DNA of 64,000 nucleotides, from assembly GCA_015039365.1 (NCBI GenBank), contig WION01000013.1, positions 434,001 through 498,000 on the forward strand, given 5' to 3'. The stretch is from Amanita rubescens. Lineage: Eukaryota > Basidiomycota > Agaricomycetes > Agaricales > Amanitaceae. The position numbers and the translations under genes are program-made. Shown here piece by piece: positions 1-10,890 of this stretch. Within the stretch, counting starts at the first letter, position 1. Each line of letters begins with the position of its first letter. The notes under the pieces were generated by a model that was not told the DNA's origin, did not search any database, and saw only the letters and a list, made by a program, of their open reading frames with translations.

Positions 1-89
1 TCGCCAAAGCCCCAGGAAAACTGCGAGGGAATAAATCTCCAACTTGGGGCTTCGCGACCAATGCTAGCTCCTTTTCCCAATATGACCTG

Positions 90-2555
90 TCATACCGCCT
101 CAGCATGTACCCTAGTCAGATCATCAAAAAAAAATAGGGAACTCACAGGCTTTCCCGAGTTCTTGTCCGAGCTAGATTTCACTGTGACCAAGGGGGCTCC
201 GTTTGTGCCTGTATTCATGTTGGGAGGCAAATCAACCCATTCTATGCTGAAAATTTTCGTGTAAGTACTGTTCGAGGGAAGAAACATAATGCAGGCTCAC
301 CAATAGACTCCAAACTCGCTCGTGGTGACCAAACGCCATCCACGCATTTCATAATTTAGGATGACAGGCACATCGGAAGGCTGGGTTCTGGTGATATGTG
401 TTTCGTTTTCAGTGTTCCAGTACACTTTTGGTTTTGGCGTCTTCTGGAAATACTGGATAGTGTACACCTGTTCTTGGGCGTCAATACATTTTACGAACCA
501 CTGAGGAAAAAATGTCAGTGTATGTAAATCGGTATAGTGGAATCTAGCTTTACCGTAGTGGGTGTCTTAACTTTCGGATTCAAAGCAATGACTGGTTTGT
601 AAGCTTCAATAGCATCGGCAAAAAGAGTCGGATCCGGAACGAATTGAATTTTGTAGAAACCATCGTCCAAGGGACCCGGACTGGGAGTATACTGACAAAT
701 GATAGGAACAACCCCTGTATACGGTTATGAGAGATAGTGGCCTCGCTGCAGTCACGGTAATGCCATACCTCCGGTATGCAGAGGATAGGCACCAGGACTT
801 CCACCAAGGGCAGAGATAATTGCACCGACGATCTCGTGATGTGCCGTGATTGAAATAACTAAAATAGGCCTTCATTTCCCGTCCAAATCTAAAGGTTTAA
901 GAACACTCACATATCTTCTCCTTCGCCTCAGATTTGAAAATCTTATCAAGCACCGCCTGTACTCGGCGCTCAACAGATTTATTAGATTCACTCTCCTTTC
1001 CGGTCCAGTAAGGGTCCTCTTCAACGAAATTTGGTTCGATTGCAAATTTTGGGTAAACGAGTTCAATATATGTTTTGGATCTGCGTTTCTCTCCTTCGTC
1101 CTTGTAAACAATCTCACGGCAATCCTATGCAAAATTGTTGAACATAGAAATTACGGAAACGAATCACAACATCCAATGGACACACCTCTACAACAACGGT
1201 ATTGATTTTAGGCCCCCCTTTTGCTGCCAACAAGGGCGTGAATGTGATGCTATTGGTAGCCAAGCATCTAGTCAATGGGCTACAGTACGAGATTGTTGGT
1301 ATCCCGATTCCTCCGTCGTCAAGCGAGCTTTCGTGCTTCCACATATTTTGCACCCTTGAGACCTGGAAGAATCCGTTTTGAATAAGCTGGGCATCTGTTA
1401 TTAAAGATTGTTTTAACGGGTCCGTCTGATAATGCTGTGAGACATACCCCATTCAAGGTCGCCATCATCTTTCAGCTGGATGTGCCTAATCAGATTATCG
1501 TTGAGATGACAGATGCAAAATAACACTTACCGACTGTTTGCTCGCCCTCTTAAGGTTATCTGCAGAATGGCATTCTAAATATCAACTATAAGATATAATA
1601 GAATAATCACTTACGGAAGCCGGTCCCATGACGGGCAAAGAATATTACTTTGTAAATCACTGAGCCATTAGCCTTAGCGTTGAGTCTCCGGATGGCATTC
1701 CAGAACTTTGGCCATCGGTCAGAAGAGTCGTCTTTGAGGCCAAATCGTGGCAAAAGCTATGCAAAGACGAGAATGTCAGCTTTTTCCCCACAAGGCCGAT
1801 GCTTAGTTATGCTCCCACCCCGTGATCTGCACTGTATCCGAAGTAATCCGAGTTTTCGGGATAGATCTAACCATTCGCCAATCTCAGGACCGCCGAGTAA
1901 TTAGACTATAAAGGTTACTCACGCTGTAAGGAGTTGGCGTCGGGAGATCACCATCCAGTTCCTGGAAGACCCACGAGGAAGGGGTAGTGGTCTTCTCTGC
2001 TGTGACCTCATTAGGAACTGTGGTGTTTGAATTTGAAGAGAGTGCGCCTCCATTATATTGAAATAAGCGGTTATCGGCGGTATATATTCTACATATCAAG
2101 CATGAATAATTCTGTTTGAGAAATGGTTGCAATAGCTCACTCGAAATAAACCTCTTCACTTCTAACTTGCGATGTTGTTTGAAGTCGGATTTGGAAGTAT
2201 TGTGGCTCATCTGCGATGAGTACATCGGTCTATCAAAGTTGATGTTACACCTGTCCATCCAATAGCAGTGTTTACGCTCACATCTTGAGTTACGATATAC
2301 AACGGCTGGTTGTGGATCTGAATGGTGTAACCGCCTTCGTTATGTTGCACATCCCACTGCATTGTCCTTCGTGAGTGAATGATAACAAAAATAAAAAGAA
2401 TGAAGGACCTGGAATGGCGGGGCATCCTCTGTAACGACAAAGGTACGGTCGATGTTACGGGGTCTTTTCGGCGCAATGACAACTTCATGGTTGCTGCTCC
2501 ATATTGCATAGGTGCCGCTAGGAAGCGCTGTGGCTTGGGTGGAGCTGTAGCTCAT
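90..2555 (-). CDS. Beta-trefoil / histidine phosphatase / beta-trefoil fusion protein (multi-exon)
   Basis: Spliced by eye as one chain of about 600 residues. The N-terminal part (2555 to about 1915) starts MSYSSTQATALPSGTYAIW and reads like the fungal beta-trefoil protease-inhibitor/lectin fold. Next comes a histidine phosphatase related to yeast Pmu1: FGLKDDSSDRWPKFW, then the RHG motif in FFARHGTGF, SPLTRC, and a second histidine in ISITAHHEIVG where the usual H-G is H-H, ending PLHTGGVVP. The same frame runs on through PLDDGFYKIQF and WFVKC into a second trefoil-like domain, stopping at 90-92. The linker exon (IYPENSDYFGYSADHG, about 1866-1819) joins trefoil to phosphatase in phase 0 across introns of 56 and about 60 nt; the exit from the phosphatase (TGG|VVP) is also in phase. 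No signal peptide is evident. If the linker splice is wrong this is two adjacent genes (trefoil 1884-2555 and phosphatase-trefoil). Family calls are fairly secure; the fusion is inferred. Confidence 0.58.
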
Positions 2556-2559
2556 TGGT

Positions 2560-3247
2560 GACTGGTACGAATGGCGGGAAGTGCACGGATGGATAGCCCA
2601 TAACTTAATCTTGAGCTTGTAGCGGATGACCTATGTTTCTGTTTGGTCGACTTTTTCCTGTTGGGTCTACCCGTCTACCCGCATCTACAAAGGGAAGAGT
2701 GATGAGACCATGACTGCCCTGCTTCTTCAGGCTTCCAAACCACACCTTCCCCCTTGCGTCTCCCAGCAATCGGTCCTGCTGTTACGAAACCTAAGCACAA
2801 CTATTGAATCTTGATTTCAATGATTAGAATGGTTAACCGTCCTTCTAATTCCACGTACCAACACTTCCACCGGGGCCTGTCGGAGATTAATAACCAAAGT
2901 TGGAACTGGATAGGCGCCCCGCCTATTGAGCAGGATACTAATGGGTATCCTCGTCATAATAGGACGGATTCTGAGGAACGTGGGACCTAGAGTGAAAAAT
3001 GCTTGCACCCCAGATCCGTGGAGATTGACTGGAGGATTGGAAGATGTTGCATTGAATAATGCTACAGAAAGCAGTTTTCACGGAATTCGTTCATCTGAGT
3101 CTTAATTTAGCGCTGTTTCTATAATCGCGCTGGTCAACACAAGGTCGTGGCTATCTTGGATTCCGTATCTTGGTGCCAGTACTAGAAAGTTTCTTCTCAA
3201 AAGGCAAGAGAAGTGGGTTCTTTGAATGTTTTCGTTCAACGGCGATT
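2560..3247. other. Spacer without a confident gene
   Basis: Only short open frames. One on the minus strand (2817-3008 and open further upstream) contains FTLGPTFLRIRPIM but has no recognised family and no convincing splice partners. I see no repeats. Confidence 0.4.
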
Positions 3248-3420
3248 TTAGTCGTTTTCAAATTTCCGTGCCCACATCATACCGTCGTCCAGCTCCGAGT
3301 CGTCTTCTGAACCATGCTCCACGTCCATTTCTACGTCGTCTTGCGAGATGGATGTATTAACGTTTTGTTTTGTTCTCGTCCGAATTGTGCGGCCGGCCGA
3401 TGAAGTGATCCTCTATACCT
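3248..3420 (-). CDS. C-terminal acidic tail of an unidentified gene (fragment)
   Basis: A minus-strand open segment has coding-like composition: ITSSAGRTIRTRTKQ, then an acidic stretch with EMDVEHGSEDDSELDDG, ending WARKFEND and a stop at 3248-3250. A possible upstream exon lies at about 3430-3560 behind a GT-AG-like junction. No domain is recognised. It could be the 3' end of a gene whose 5' part is lost, or chance. Confidence 0.22.
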
Positions 3421-3858
3421 GTACAACGCGTCAGATGAGGATAAGACCCGGGACAGCACGGGTATGGTGGGTACAAATATCAATCCGAGTCGTCTGACGT
3501 GGAACTTGCGGGCAGAAGGGGAGGAAGTAGTTGTGGATTCTGATGCCCCGGTTACTTAGGTGACGGCCGTACAGCCTGGAAGAAAATCATGGGGTCAACG
3601 GCTATCAAAGGTCAAAAGGGTAAATTTCACTACATCGATGCCCACAATCCACGGTTCTTGCTTGGTTCTTGCCGTGAGACTGGGACCTACGATATCCAAA
3701 TTGTCTGGGCAATTGAAATACCCTGCCCATCATAACCAATTTTGGCACGAAAAGTGGCAGACTGAGTGACGGTTTGCTGGCAGGCGGGAAACCGCAGCAT
3801 TACGTCATGATATTGTATAACCTTTTAACTTCCGTCAGGAAATGAGGGTTGAAATCAG

Positions 3859-3890
3859 TTCACGGGAGAAGTGCAGGCTTCTCCCGTGAA
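3859..3890. repeat. Perfect 13-bp inverted repeat (hairpin)
   Basis: The arms TTCACGGGAGAAG and CTTCTCCCGTGAA match exactly around a 6-nt loop. The hairpin lies about 190 bp upstream of the S8 protease start codon. It could be a regulator-binding palindrome or a structured RNA end. Confidence 0.6.
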
Positions 3891-4026
3891 ATGTCAACAG
3901 CCAGGCATGCCGCGACAAAGCACGTTCGTCAGCTGGTCCTAATTGGCCACCATATTTCCAGAACGTGAAGGATACAGGTCTAAAAGTGCAGATAAACCTC
4001 TTTCGATCTGGTCAGCAGATGGCGAA

Positions 4027-4033
4027 TATAAAT
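4027..4033 (+). promoter_or_regulatory. TATA box of the S8 protease gene
   Basis: TATAAAT lies 46-52 bp upstream of the ATG at 4079, a normal position for a fungal core promoter with a short leader. Confidence 0.45.
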
Positions 4034-4078
4034 CTGCAGTTGAGCAACTTCGTCTCCAACTGAAACCATCTGTCCAAC

Positions 4079-6620
4079 ATGGATCCATCTGCAGCCGCTT
4101 CCACTCCTCGATACTTGGTAAAATTGAAGAGAGGGGTCATCATGAAAGACCTTATTAGAGACTTCTCCAACAATCACCCAGACGGCCACGTCGTGACTCG
4201 TACCTGGAATCCCAATTTCCTGAACGCTTATGCCGGTTTGTGTCATATTCCCCCGTCGATACGATAAATCTCTTGCTAACTTACATGTCATCCATGTAGG
4301 TAACTTCAGTGCTGCGGTCGTGGATGCACTCAGGCAGCACTCCAGCGTTGAATATGTTGTCGAAGATACCGAGGATACAGCATACATGATCGATACTCAG
4401 TACTTATTCTCTAGAGTCTTCGTTAAGGGGACCATCTGAGTCTCTTGTACTACAGGAATACTGCTCCTTGGGGACTTGCTCGCATCAATCAACCCGGGCC
4501 TTTGTCCAATAAGGATGTCTCCAAAACTACCTACAACTATACATACGACATGAACTGTGAAAATGGTCGTGGTGTTGATGTATATATTCTCGGTGGGTCA
4601 CACTAGTGTTGAATCGGTGTATAGTGCACTCAACCAGATCGTTCCCACCAGATACTGGTAAGGGTTACCACATTTCGCGCTCGTGGCCTCAGCTCATACT
4701 TACTTTGATTCGCCTGAAGGAATCTTCACTGCACATGTAAGAATAGTATTCCTTTTAATAAGAGATGGCGTTGTGATTGACCTATTTTTCAGTCCGACTT
4801 CGGCGGGCGGGCGCGTTGGGGTATTACATTTAGTGAGCCTTGACGTCAATGTTCATCTTTAACTCCGTTTTTTTAACCTTCGCCCTTTCAAGTCGGAACC
4901 GATGTGTGTTTGGCATCTTCTAGTGTTCAGGAGGGCTCGTTCACCTTTTATTAGGGACAAGACGTGCATGGGCATGGAACTCATGTTGCGTGAGTCAGAA
5001 TCAATGGACATGTGTTTAAATATTACTAACGATTGGCAGTGGGACTGCTGGTGGAGCTCGGTGGGGTGTTGCCAAGGCAAGGCGGTACTTTTGGTTTCAC
5101 CCTTTGCCAGCTTACACTTAATAGGATGCCAACTTGATCGCTGTTAAAGTTCTGGGCGATGATGGGTCCGTGAATTGTTTCTTCAACCGTCAGTGATACT
5201 GATTGAAGTTTAGTCATGGCTGGAAAAGGGATAGGTGAGCGGTAATAATACGGGGTCGACTAATTAACTTGAACCTCGGTCAGCATCGACGGATTGCAAT
5301 GGGTTCTAGACCAAGCTCTGGCATCTGGTCGCCCTTCTGTTGTGAACATGAGCTCGGGGGGTAAAAAAAACCAGCTTCAAAATGATGCTGTTGACGCGGT
5401 GAGTTTGTCGCCTCCGCTCTTGTATGTTTCAGGTACTTACCATAAGCTTCCGGATTTTGCCTTAGGTCGCAGAGGCGGGAATACATGTCATCGTATAGCC
5501 CAACAATTTTTCACGTCTGCCACACCTCACTATGTCACAGGTAGCTGCAGGAAACGAGGGAAAGGACGCAAAAGATTATAGTCCCGCCAGTGCCCCTAAA
5601 GCCAACACCGTTGGAGCGTGCGACATTGATGATAGGATGTGCAAGTTTTCTAACTTCGGTACGTCTCCATGCGGAAATCCACAGCTTGGGCCTGGCAAAC
5701 GGGATCGGTTTCACGCAGGTGCTGATGTTAATTTCTTTGCTCCCGGACGTCACGTTATCAGTTGTGCAACTGGAGATGGGAATCTTAATTGGGGTCTAAA
5801 TGTTTGTGCTTCCCTCGCTTATAATCCCGATAGTTGAGATACATGAACCAGGCATATACTGACAAATCTGGCACCTCGATGGTAGGGCAAAACTGAGTCA
5901 TGACATTCTGTGAGGCTGATATTCTCATCGTAGTCCACGCCTCACGTTACGGGGATCATCGCTACCGTCCTTTCGATGAATGGAAAAATGTCTGCGGAAG
6001 CCATGACCGCAACAATCACGGCTCTCAGCATCAAGAACAAATTGCACGGTATTCGTGAGTTATTCTCTGTAGATTGTTTTAGATATCCTGACTTGTGCAT
6101 CTCAGCCCAGGGGACAGCAAACGCGTTTGCTCGTGGATGTGTTCATACTCCTGCACGTTTTCGTTTGGAATCCAATTGGGCAAAGGTCGCCACTATGTCA
6201 CCCTACCGCGCAACCTTCTGCGAAATCAATAACGCAGGGGTTGGTGCGTACAATAACACTTCTTCAACCATTCAGATGCTTCAGTGTGGCCAGGAACACT
6301 TGCGTACATACTTCAACCGTGCAATCGAGTGAGTACGTTTTATCCAGGATCTGCTTTCAGGTGCTAAAGCGCATATAAGCTTTATGATAGTCAGCGCCGA
6401 TTTAAGCATCGATATTAGCATACGTCATGGCACAGACAAGGCCAACTGGGGCGACAAAACTGGACGTGCCATCGCCGATTTTGCTGGGGCAAGCTCCACA
6501 ACTTTTTCCCCTCCAAGTGTAAACTCATGTGAACTCGCTTTACAGCACACCTATGAGAATATCCAAACCACTGACAATGATCACAACGAGGAAGTGTACA
6601 CAAATTGTCCTACTGAGTAA
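4079..6620 (+). CDS. Subtilisin-like serine protease, peptidase S8 (proteinase K group)
   Basis: Multi-exon endopeptidase gene. The N-terminal part is an I9-type propeptide (YLVKLKRGV, then [18 protein letters not shown] and [15 protein letters not shown]). The mature domain begins [10 protein letters not shown]. All three catalytic motifs are present: Asp in VYIL-DTG (joined across an intron), His in [20 protein letters not shown], Ser in [16 protein letters not shown], plus the oxyanion region VAAGNEG. The ATG at 4079 has no obvious signal peptide, which is unusual for this mostly secreted family, so an upstream exon may be missing. After the normal end (GTANAFA) the frame continues for roughly 140 residues, across an in-phase intron at about 6330-6393, to a stop at 6618-6620; that tail ([17 protein letters not shown]) matches nothing I know. 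The splice between the Asp and His exons (about 4840-4960) is not fully resolved. Confidence 0.72.
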
Positions 6621-6711
6621 GATTGACAAGGGTCATATCCACATATTGATACTGTCTGCGAGGTTCTTGTCCGTCAGCGTATTTGTAATAGTAGTCGCAA
6701 TGATTCCCAGT

Positions 6712-6836
6712 GACCCTGTATACGGTCAGTAAGAGAGTGGTCTCGCTGCAGTCACGGTAATGCCATACCTCCAGTATGCAGAGGATAGGCACCAGGACTT
6801 CCACCAAGGGCAGAGATAATTGCACCGACGAATCTG
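6712..6836 (-). pseudogene. Stray duplicate of one histidine-phosphatase exon and intron
   Basis: About 120 bp almost identical to 714-835. It carries the exon VGAIISALGGSPGAYPLHTGG and the following short intron up to its CAG acceptor. Similarity ends abruptly on both sides, and what follows the acceptor no longer encodes the trefoil domain. It is a fragment left by a local duplication downstream of the protease gene. Confidence 0.75.
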
Positions 6837-6937
6837 GACTGTGCATCTCGGGACCACTTCTGCTCAAGTTCCATTTGCTCTCACCGCTCCCACCGCTCAG
6901 GCAAAAAAGCTTCAGTATGTAGACAAACTGCCAGAAG

Positions 6938-7085
6938 GCTTGCAAAAAGTGTGACGACACCGGGCCGTGTCTCCACTGCATCAAGTACGGCATGCAAGGA
7001 GGTTTGCGTCAGCTCTGAGTCTCAGCCCAAGGAAAGGAAAAAGGGCGCCAAGCGTGGCCCATACAAGAAGTGCGAGTCCAAAGGT
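6938..7085 (+). pseudogene. Fragment of a Zn-cluster-like transcription factor
   Basis: Plus-strand codons give ACKKCDDTGPCLHCIKYGM and, after a short gap or frame change, SQPKERKKGAKRGPYKK. Cysteine pairs followed by a basic KERKKG-KRGPYK segment are typical of a class of fungal cysteine-rich transcription factors. No activation or regulatory domain follows, and the reading frame is broken between the two blocks, so this is a relic. Confidence 0.45.
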
Positions 7086-7199
7086 TCAGCTCCCTCCGAT
7101 CCCTGCTTATTCTCTCCCCAGAACGCCACTCTACGCCCCATGACACCCCTCACATGCCTCATATTTGGAGGCCTCCTTCTAGGCCGAAAAGGATCCCGT

Positions 7200-7491
7200 A
7201 GCCATACTGGGTGGCATTGAGGAAACGGCCGATGTAAGGCGAGAAGAAGTGGGTTCATGAGAGCTTGATATGTAGCAGGTGCGTTGCAGTCACCCAGTTG
7301 CACCACATATTCCCATCGGGGGTAGTTACAGCAGAACGTTCAACATGTTCCGGTATTATACGAATCTGTTCGTAGGTGTTCTTCAAGTCCAACAATGACT
7401 TGAACTTTGCATTTGCTACTCGACGAAGCATACCATCAATGTCCGGTAATGGCGATGTCATTTTGATGGTATTTTCATTTCGTGCTCGCAA
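7200..7491 (-). mobile_element. Ty3/gypsy reverse transcriptase fragment
   Basis: The minus strand encodes NENTIKMTSPLPDIDGMLRR, then ANAKFKSLLDLKNTYEQIRI and, after a frame change, VQLGDCNAPATYQALMN. This is the fingers/palm region of a gypsy-class reverse transcriptase just before the catalytic YxDD block, which is missing. No LTR, integrase or RNase H is attached. It is a dead fragment. Confidence 0.75.
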
Positions 7492-7697
7492 CTGGGGAGT
7501 TATGAGAACCCATGCAACTTTCGAGACTTACATTGAATATGAAAAAAGGACAGGGGTAGTCATTTGGCATCGACAACGTTACAGTACAAAAATGCATGAG
7601 GAACTGGAATATGGGCGACAATGGAGAGAACAAGTAACCGGTGGAATTATTTAAAGTCCAGGTCTGCAGTTGATCAGTCAGTTCACGGATACACATA

Positions 7698-8387
7698 TCA
7701 CGCTTGTCTAACCTCACCTTCTGCCTTGAAATGGACAGCCAGGTCTGGCCCATTCGGCTGTATGATTCCATATCCTTTGTTACGCGCGTATGAGACACAA
7801 TCTTCATCGTCAGGCCAATAATATGCTGCCAGATACAATTGCGCACGCCGGTTCTTTCCCATAGCGATGAGGCTTTTGGAGATGCGTTCCGATTGGCTAT
7901 TCAATGTGGGCCTGATACAGTTCAGCCTAGTTAAGCTTGAGTTGGAGATATTTGGGAGCTCACCTTTGACATCCTGTATTTCGTTTCCAGGAAGACGATG
8001 CCACCATCCGACAGCTGATATAGTGCTTCCCACTCGCTAACATGTTTTCCCGCTTCGTCCTTGATCACTCTCGGCAATTTCATAACCTTCGGATCTTCGT
8101 TTTCCAAAGTCTCCTTCAAAGCAAGTGCGGTCTTCCTCTCAAAGATCCGATCCCACACTTGCTCCCTCGACAATCCTTTTTCACGATAAGGGAGGCCGGA
8201 GCCTGCGACATCATAGATAACGTCGGGATCAATCTTGTCAACCTGATGAGGGCGAATAATTTGTCCAGTTATCGGTTCGATCAGAAATTGTTTAGGTGTC
8301 GACAAAAAGGCGGTTATTTCTTCGGCGGAGGAGAATTCAGCCAAACCGGGCAGTGTCCCAAGAAGGATATTGGAGACGTAAGGTCAC
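7698..8387 (-). pseudogene. Decayed nuclease-like (possible PD-(D/E)xK) protein
   Basis: The minus frame reads LLGTLPGLAEFSSAEEITAF, then PKQFLIEPITGQIIRP, VIYDVAGSGLPYREKGLS, and LSDGGIVFLETKYRMSK. The D-(x)n-E-T-K arrangement resembles a PD-(D/E)xK nuclease core, as in fungal accessory proteins related to Crinkler/RHS effectors. After a plausible intron the frame resumes as AHIE and then, only after removal of one T, as SQSERISKSLIAMGKNRR, followed by KGYGIIQPNGPDLAVHF. The single-base shift makes this copy probably dead. No ATG is visible near the start, so the 5' exon is missing. The nuclease assignment is inference from the motif. Confidence 0.42.
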
Positions 8388-8674
8388 AGGAAACTTTTTA
8401 ATGAAAGGCTTTGTTCTGGCCCGGGCAGAGCATATCGCACTAGTGTAAATTGCACGGAAAAGCATGATGAGAATGACGACGACATTCAGGTTTTGTAATG
8501 ATGGTGATGGTTGGATTCCAGATACGTAGTGTTTGGCAATCGCTATGCGCAGTGTTGCGCTCGGAGCGGCATCCAGGTCCAATCAGAATTCAGTTTCGGT
8601 AATATCCGAAAATCCGAAAGGCAACAATATATGACCCGATATTATTATTCCTGTCTCCACCTTTGTTCTCGAGC

Positions 8675-10890
8675 ATGGCTAGTAAGCAGGTAAGTACCCA
8701 ACCAGTGGCTATTCTAACATGTAACCGATGAATATCAAGCTAGGAAAGTTACGCCAAGTGAGTTGTTTGTGTTCGCGTTAAGCGAGCCTGAATTGTGATT
8801 TGTTATCTGCAGTGGGCTGGAGAAGTAATATCGTCTCGGGAGAGGACAACCCTTGGCGACGATTTTAAAGAGCTTGAGCGGGACATCGAATTTCGGAGAG
8901 AAGGGGCTAGAAGGTGAGTCCGATACCTTGACTAGAACTGGCTCAGGGTTTATGGTACGACGCTAGACTCTACCTTGCAACGGAAGCGTATCAGCGCTGC
9001 TTGTCAAAGAAAAAGTTGAATGAAGCCTTGGACGAGGCGGAGAAACTTCTTCCTATTGATGCGCTCGGCGTCGTCATGATCGTTCACGGGGAAGAATATG
9101 CAGGTGACTCTGTTTTTGGTGCGTCGTCAGCCTACGATGTTCCGGCAGTGGAATTGAAGACGTTTACAAAGGCAGCTCGCTAGTAAAACTCGGTAGAGCT
9201 CACTGCAAGGTTGCAACGCTCCAAGAAGCTTTTGCTTTGACTCTCCGCGACACGTCCATGACTTTCCTCTTGCGATTCGGGGAAGAGATTAAAGAGTACG
9301 ATGCTATACGAAAGAAGTTGGAAAGTAAGAGGTCGGTTTCGCTTTATTGAGTTAATTTCAAAGTTTATTGATTCGCGCGTATGTGACAGGCTTAGCTACG
9401 ATGCCGCCATCGCGAAAGCGGAGAAGTTTAAAAACAGTAAGAAGGAGAAAGATCGTCGTGAAGCTGAAGAGGAACTAGAGAGGGCTCAATATCGCTAGTT
9501 TGTCACCATCTCGGTCGTTCATGCGTCTGCTAACCTGGTCATGGCAGTGAGGAGGCATTGGAAGATGTTCATGCGCATATGCACGCCATACAAGAAAATG
9601 AGATTGCACAACATCGCGAGCTTACTGCCTTTTTGGATATGGAGGTCAACTATGTTCAACAGTATCTTGACGTGTTGATGGACGTGAAAGCTGACTGGCA
9701 AACAAAGTTACGACCAATCTAGTTTTTATAATCATTGCTCATTGTTTTCTAGGCCGAATAATATTCGAAGGCGAGATTCGTTGCGCAATACGAGCACAAG
9801 ACCGCCAAAACAGACGAAATATAGTTCACTCCGAGTGCCATCATCTATTCGCACGGATCCTGCACCACCCCAGGAAGCTAGGCATGACTCTTCTGATGAG
9901 GAAGACATTCCCGCTTCGTCAATGAGACGTAGCCTATCTCTCCGTCGAAAGTCGGAGGCCGTAAGCAAGGCACCTTCCGCACCGAATTCGAGACCGGGCT
10001 CCCGTGCTCCTTCCAGGATGTCTAGGAATCGTTCGGACAGCTCGGTTACGATCGGCGAAAGGGATAAAGATTCCGAAAAAGACAAGCCGAAACGGATAAA
10101 CGTCGCCGGCTGGGCCTCAAGCGCTGTCGGCACCGTCGCCAGCATTGGAAAGAAGAGCAAAGAAAAAGATCGTTTTGCTGAATTGCAGGATCATTTAGAT
10201 GGGAATTACGAGCGCAACGACTCTTCACCATCCATCACTGAAAAACGATCTCCTGCGAAGCTCGACAAGCAGAGATTTGTCCGTGCTCTAAGAGATTTTG
10301 AAGGCTCTCCAGACGAGTTATCTTTCAAAGCCGGAGATGAAATCATTGTAATCAATGAAGTATTAGAGGAATGGTGGCTAGGATCACTCAACGACCAGAC
10401 TGGACTATTTCCCACCGCATATGTCGAGGCGCTATCTGGAAAGTCGCGGATACCCGATCAATGGCAGAATGGAGCGCCTGATTCTGAATATAATAATACC
10501 CGCGGTTCTCACCTGAATGCGTATGGCGATGACGCTGGCGACCCAGACGAATACACACAACTTTCCAGGAAACCACTGTCTCCGCATCAAAGCCCCTTCT
10601 TCACCGGCCCATCTGATACCATGAGCATCACTAGCAGTAGTCACGAGGATGAAGAGACTAATCTAGTGCCAAAGAAGAATAAGGCAGAAGACGAAGTTGA
10701 CGATTCGAAATGGGGCAATTCTGGTCCGCCACCGATACCCATGCGCAGGTCCACGACGACTGACGTACATACACTCGCAACCTTGTCGATAAGCGCACCG
10801 AAGAGGTCTGTCCAGCCGCCCCCAGCCGCCACCCCCGCCCCGTCGTTCATCCACTATTCCCTCACTGACTCCGCCAATACCGGAACGTAG
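8675..10890 (+). CDS. BAR-domain and SH3-domain membrane-curvature adaptor
   Basis: Intact gene with about eight exons. It starts MASKQ, then GKLRQ and WAGEVISSRERTTLGDDFK, the usual beginning of this fungal BAR family. The BAR helices continue through LNEALDEAEKLLPIDALGVV, then SSLVKLGRAHCKVATLQEAF after an in-phase intron, and YEEALEDVHAHMHAIQENE up to YVQQYLDVLMDVK. A Ser/Arg-rich linker follows, then an SH3 domain near FVRALRDFEGSPDELSFKAG, EEWWLGSLNDQTGLFPTAYV. The C-terminal tail is proline- and serine-rich. BAR domains dimerise and bend membranes, and SH3 domains bind proline-rich partners, so a role in endocytosis or cortical actin is likely. It is the working left copy of a duplicated block. 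A second, dead copy lies at 21.5-23.0 kb. The stop at 10888-10890 could be extended by a further 3' intron. Confidence 0.82.

Noticed and set aside
1757..1885. In-frame TAG at 1757-1759 as evidence that the phosphatase gene is dead
   Set aside because: A GT-AG intron ending at that TAG, with a phase-0 donor after SADHG, removes it and joins to family-like sequence.
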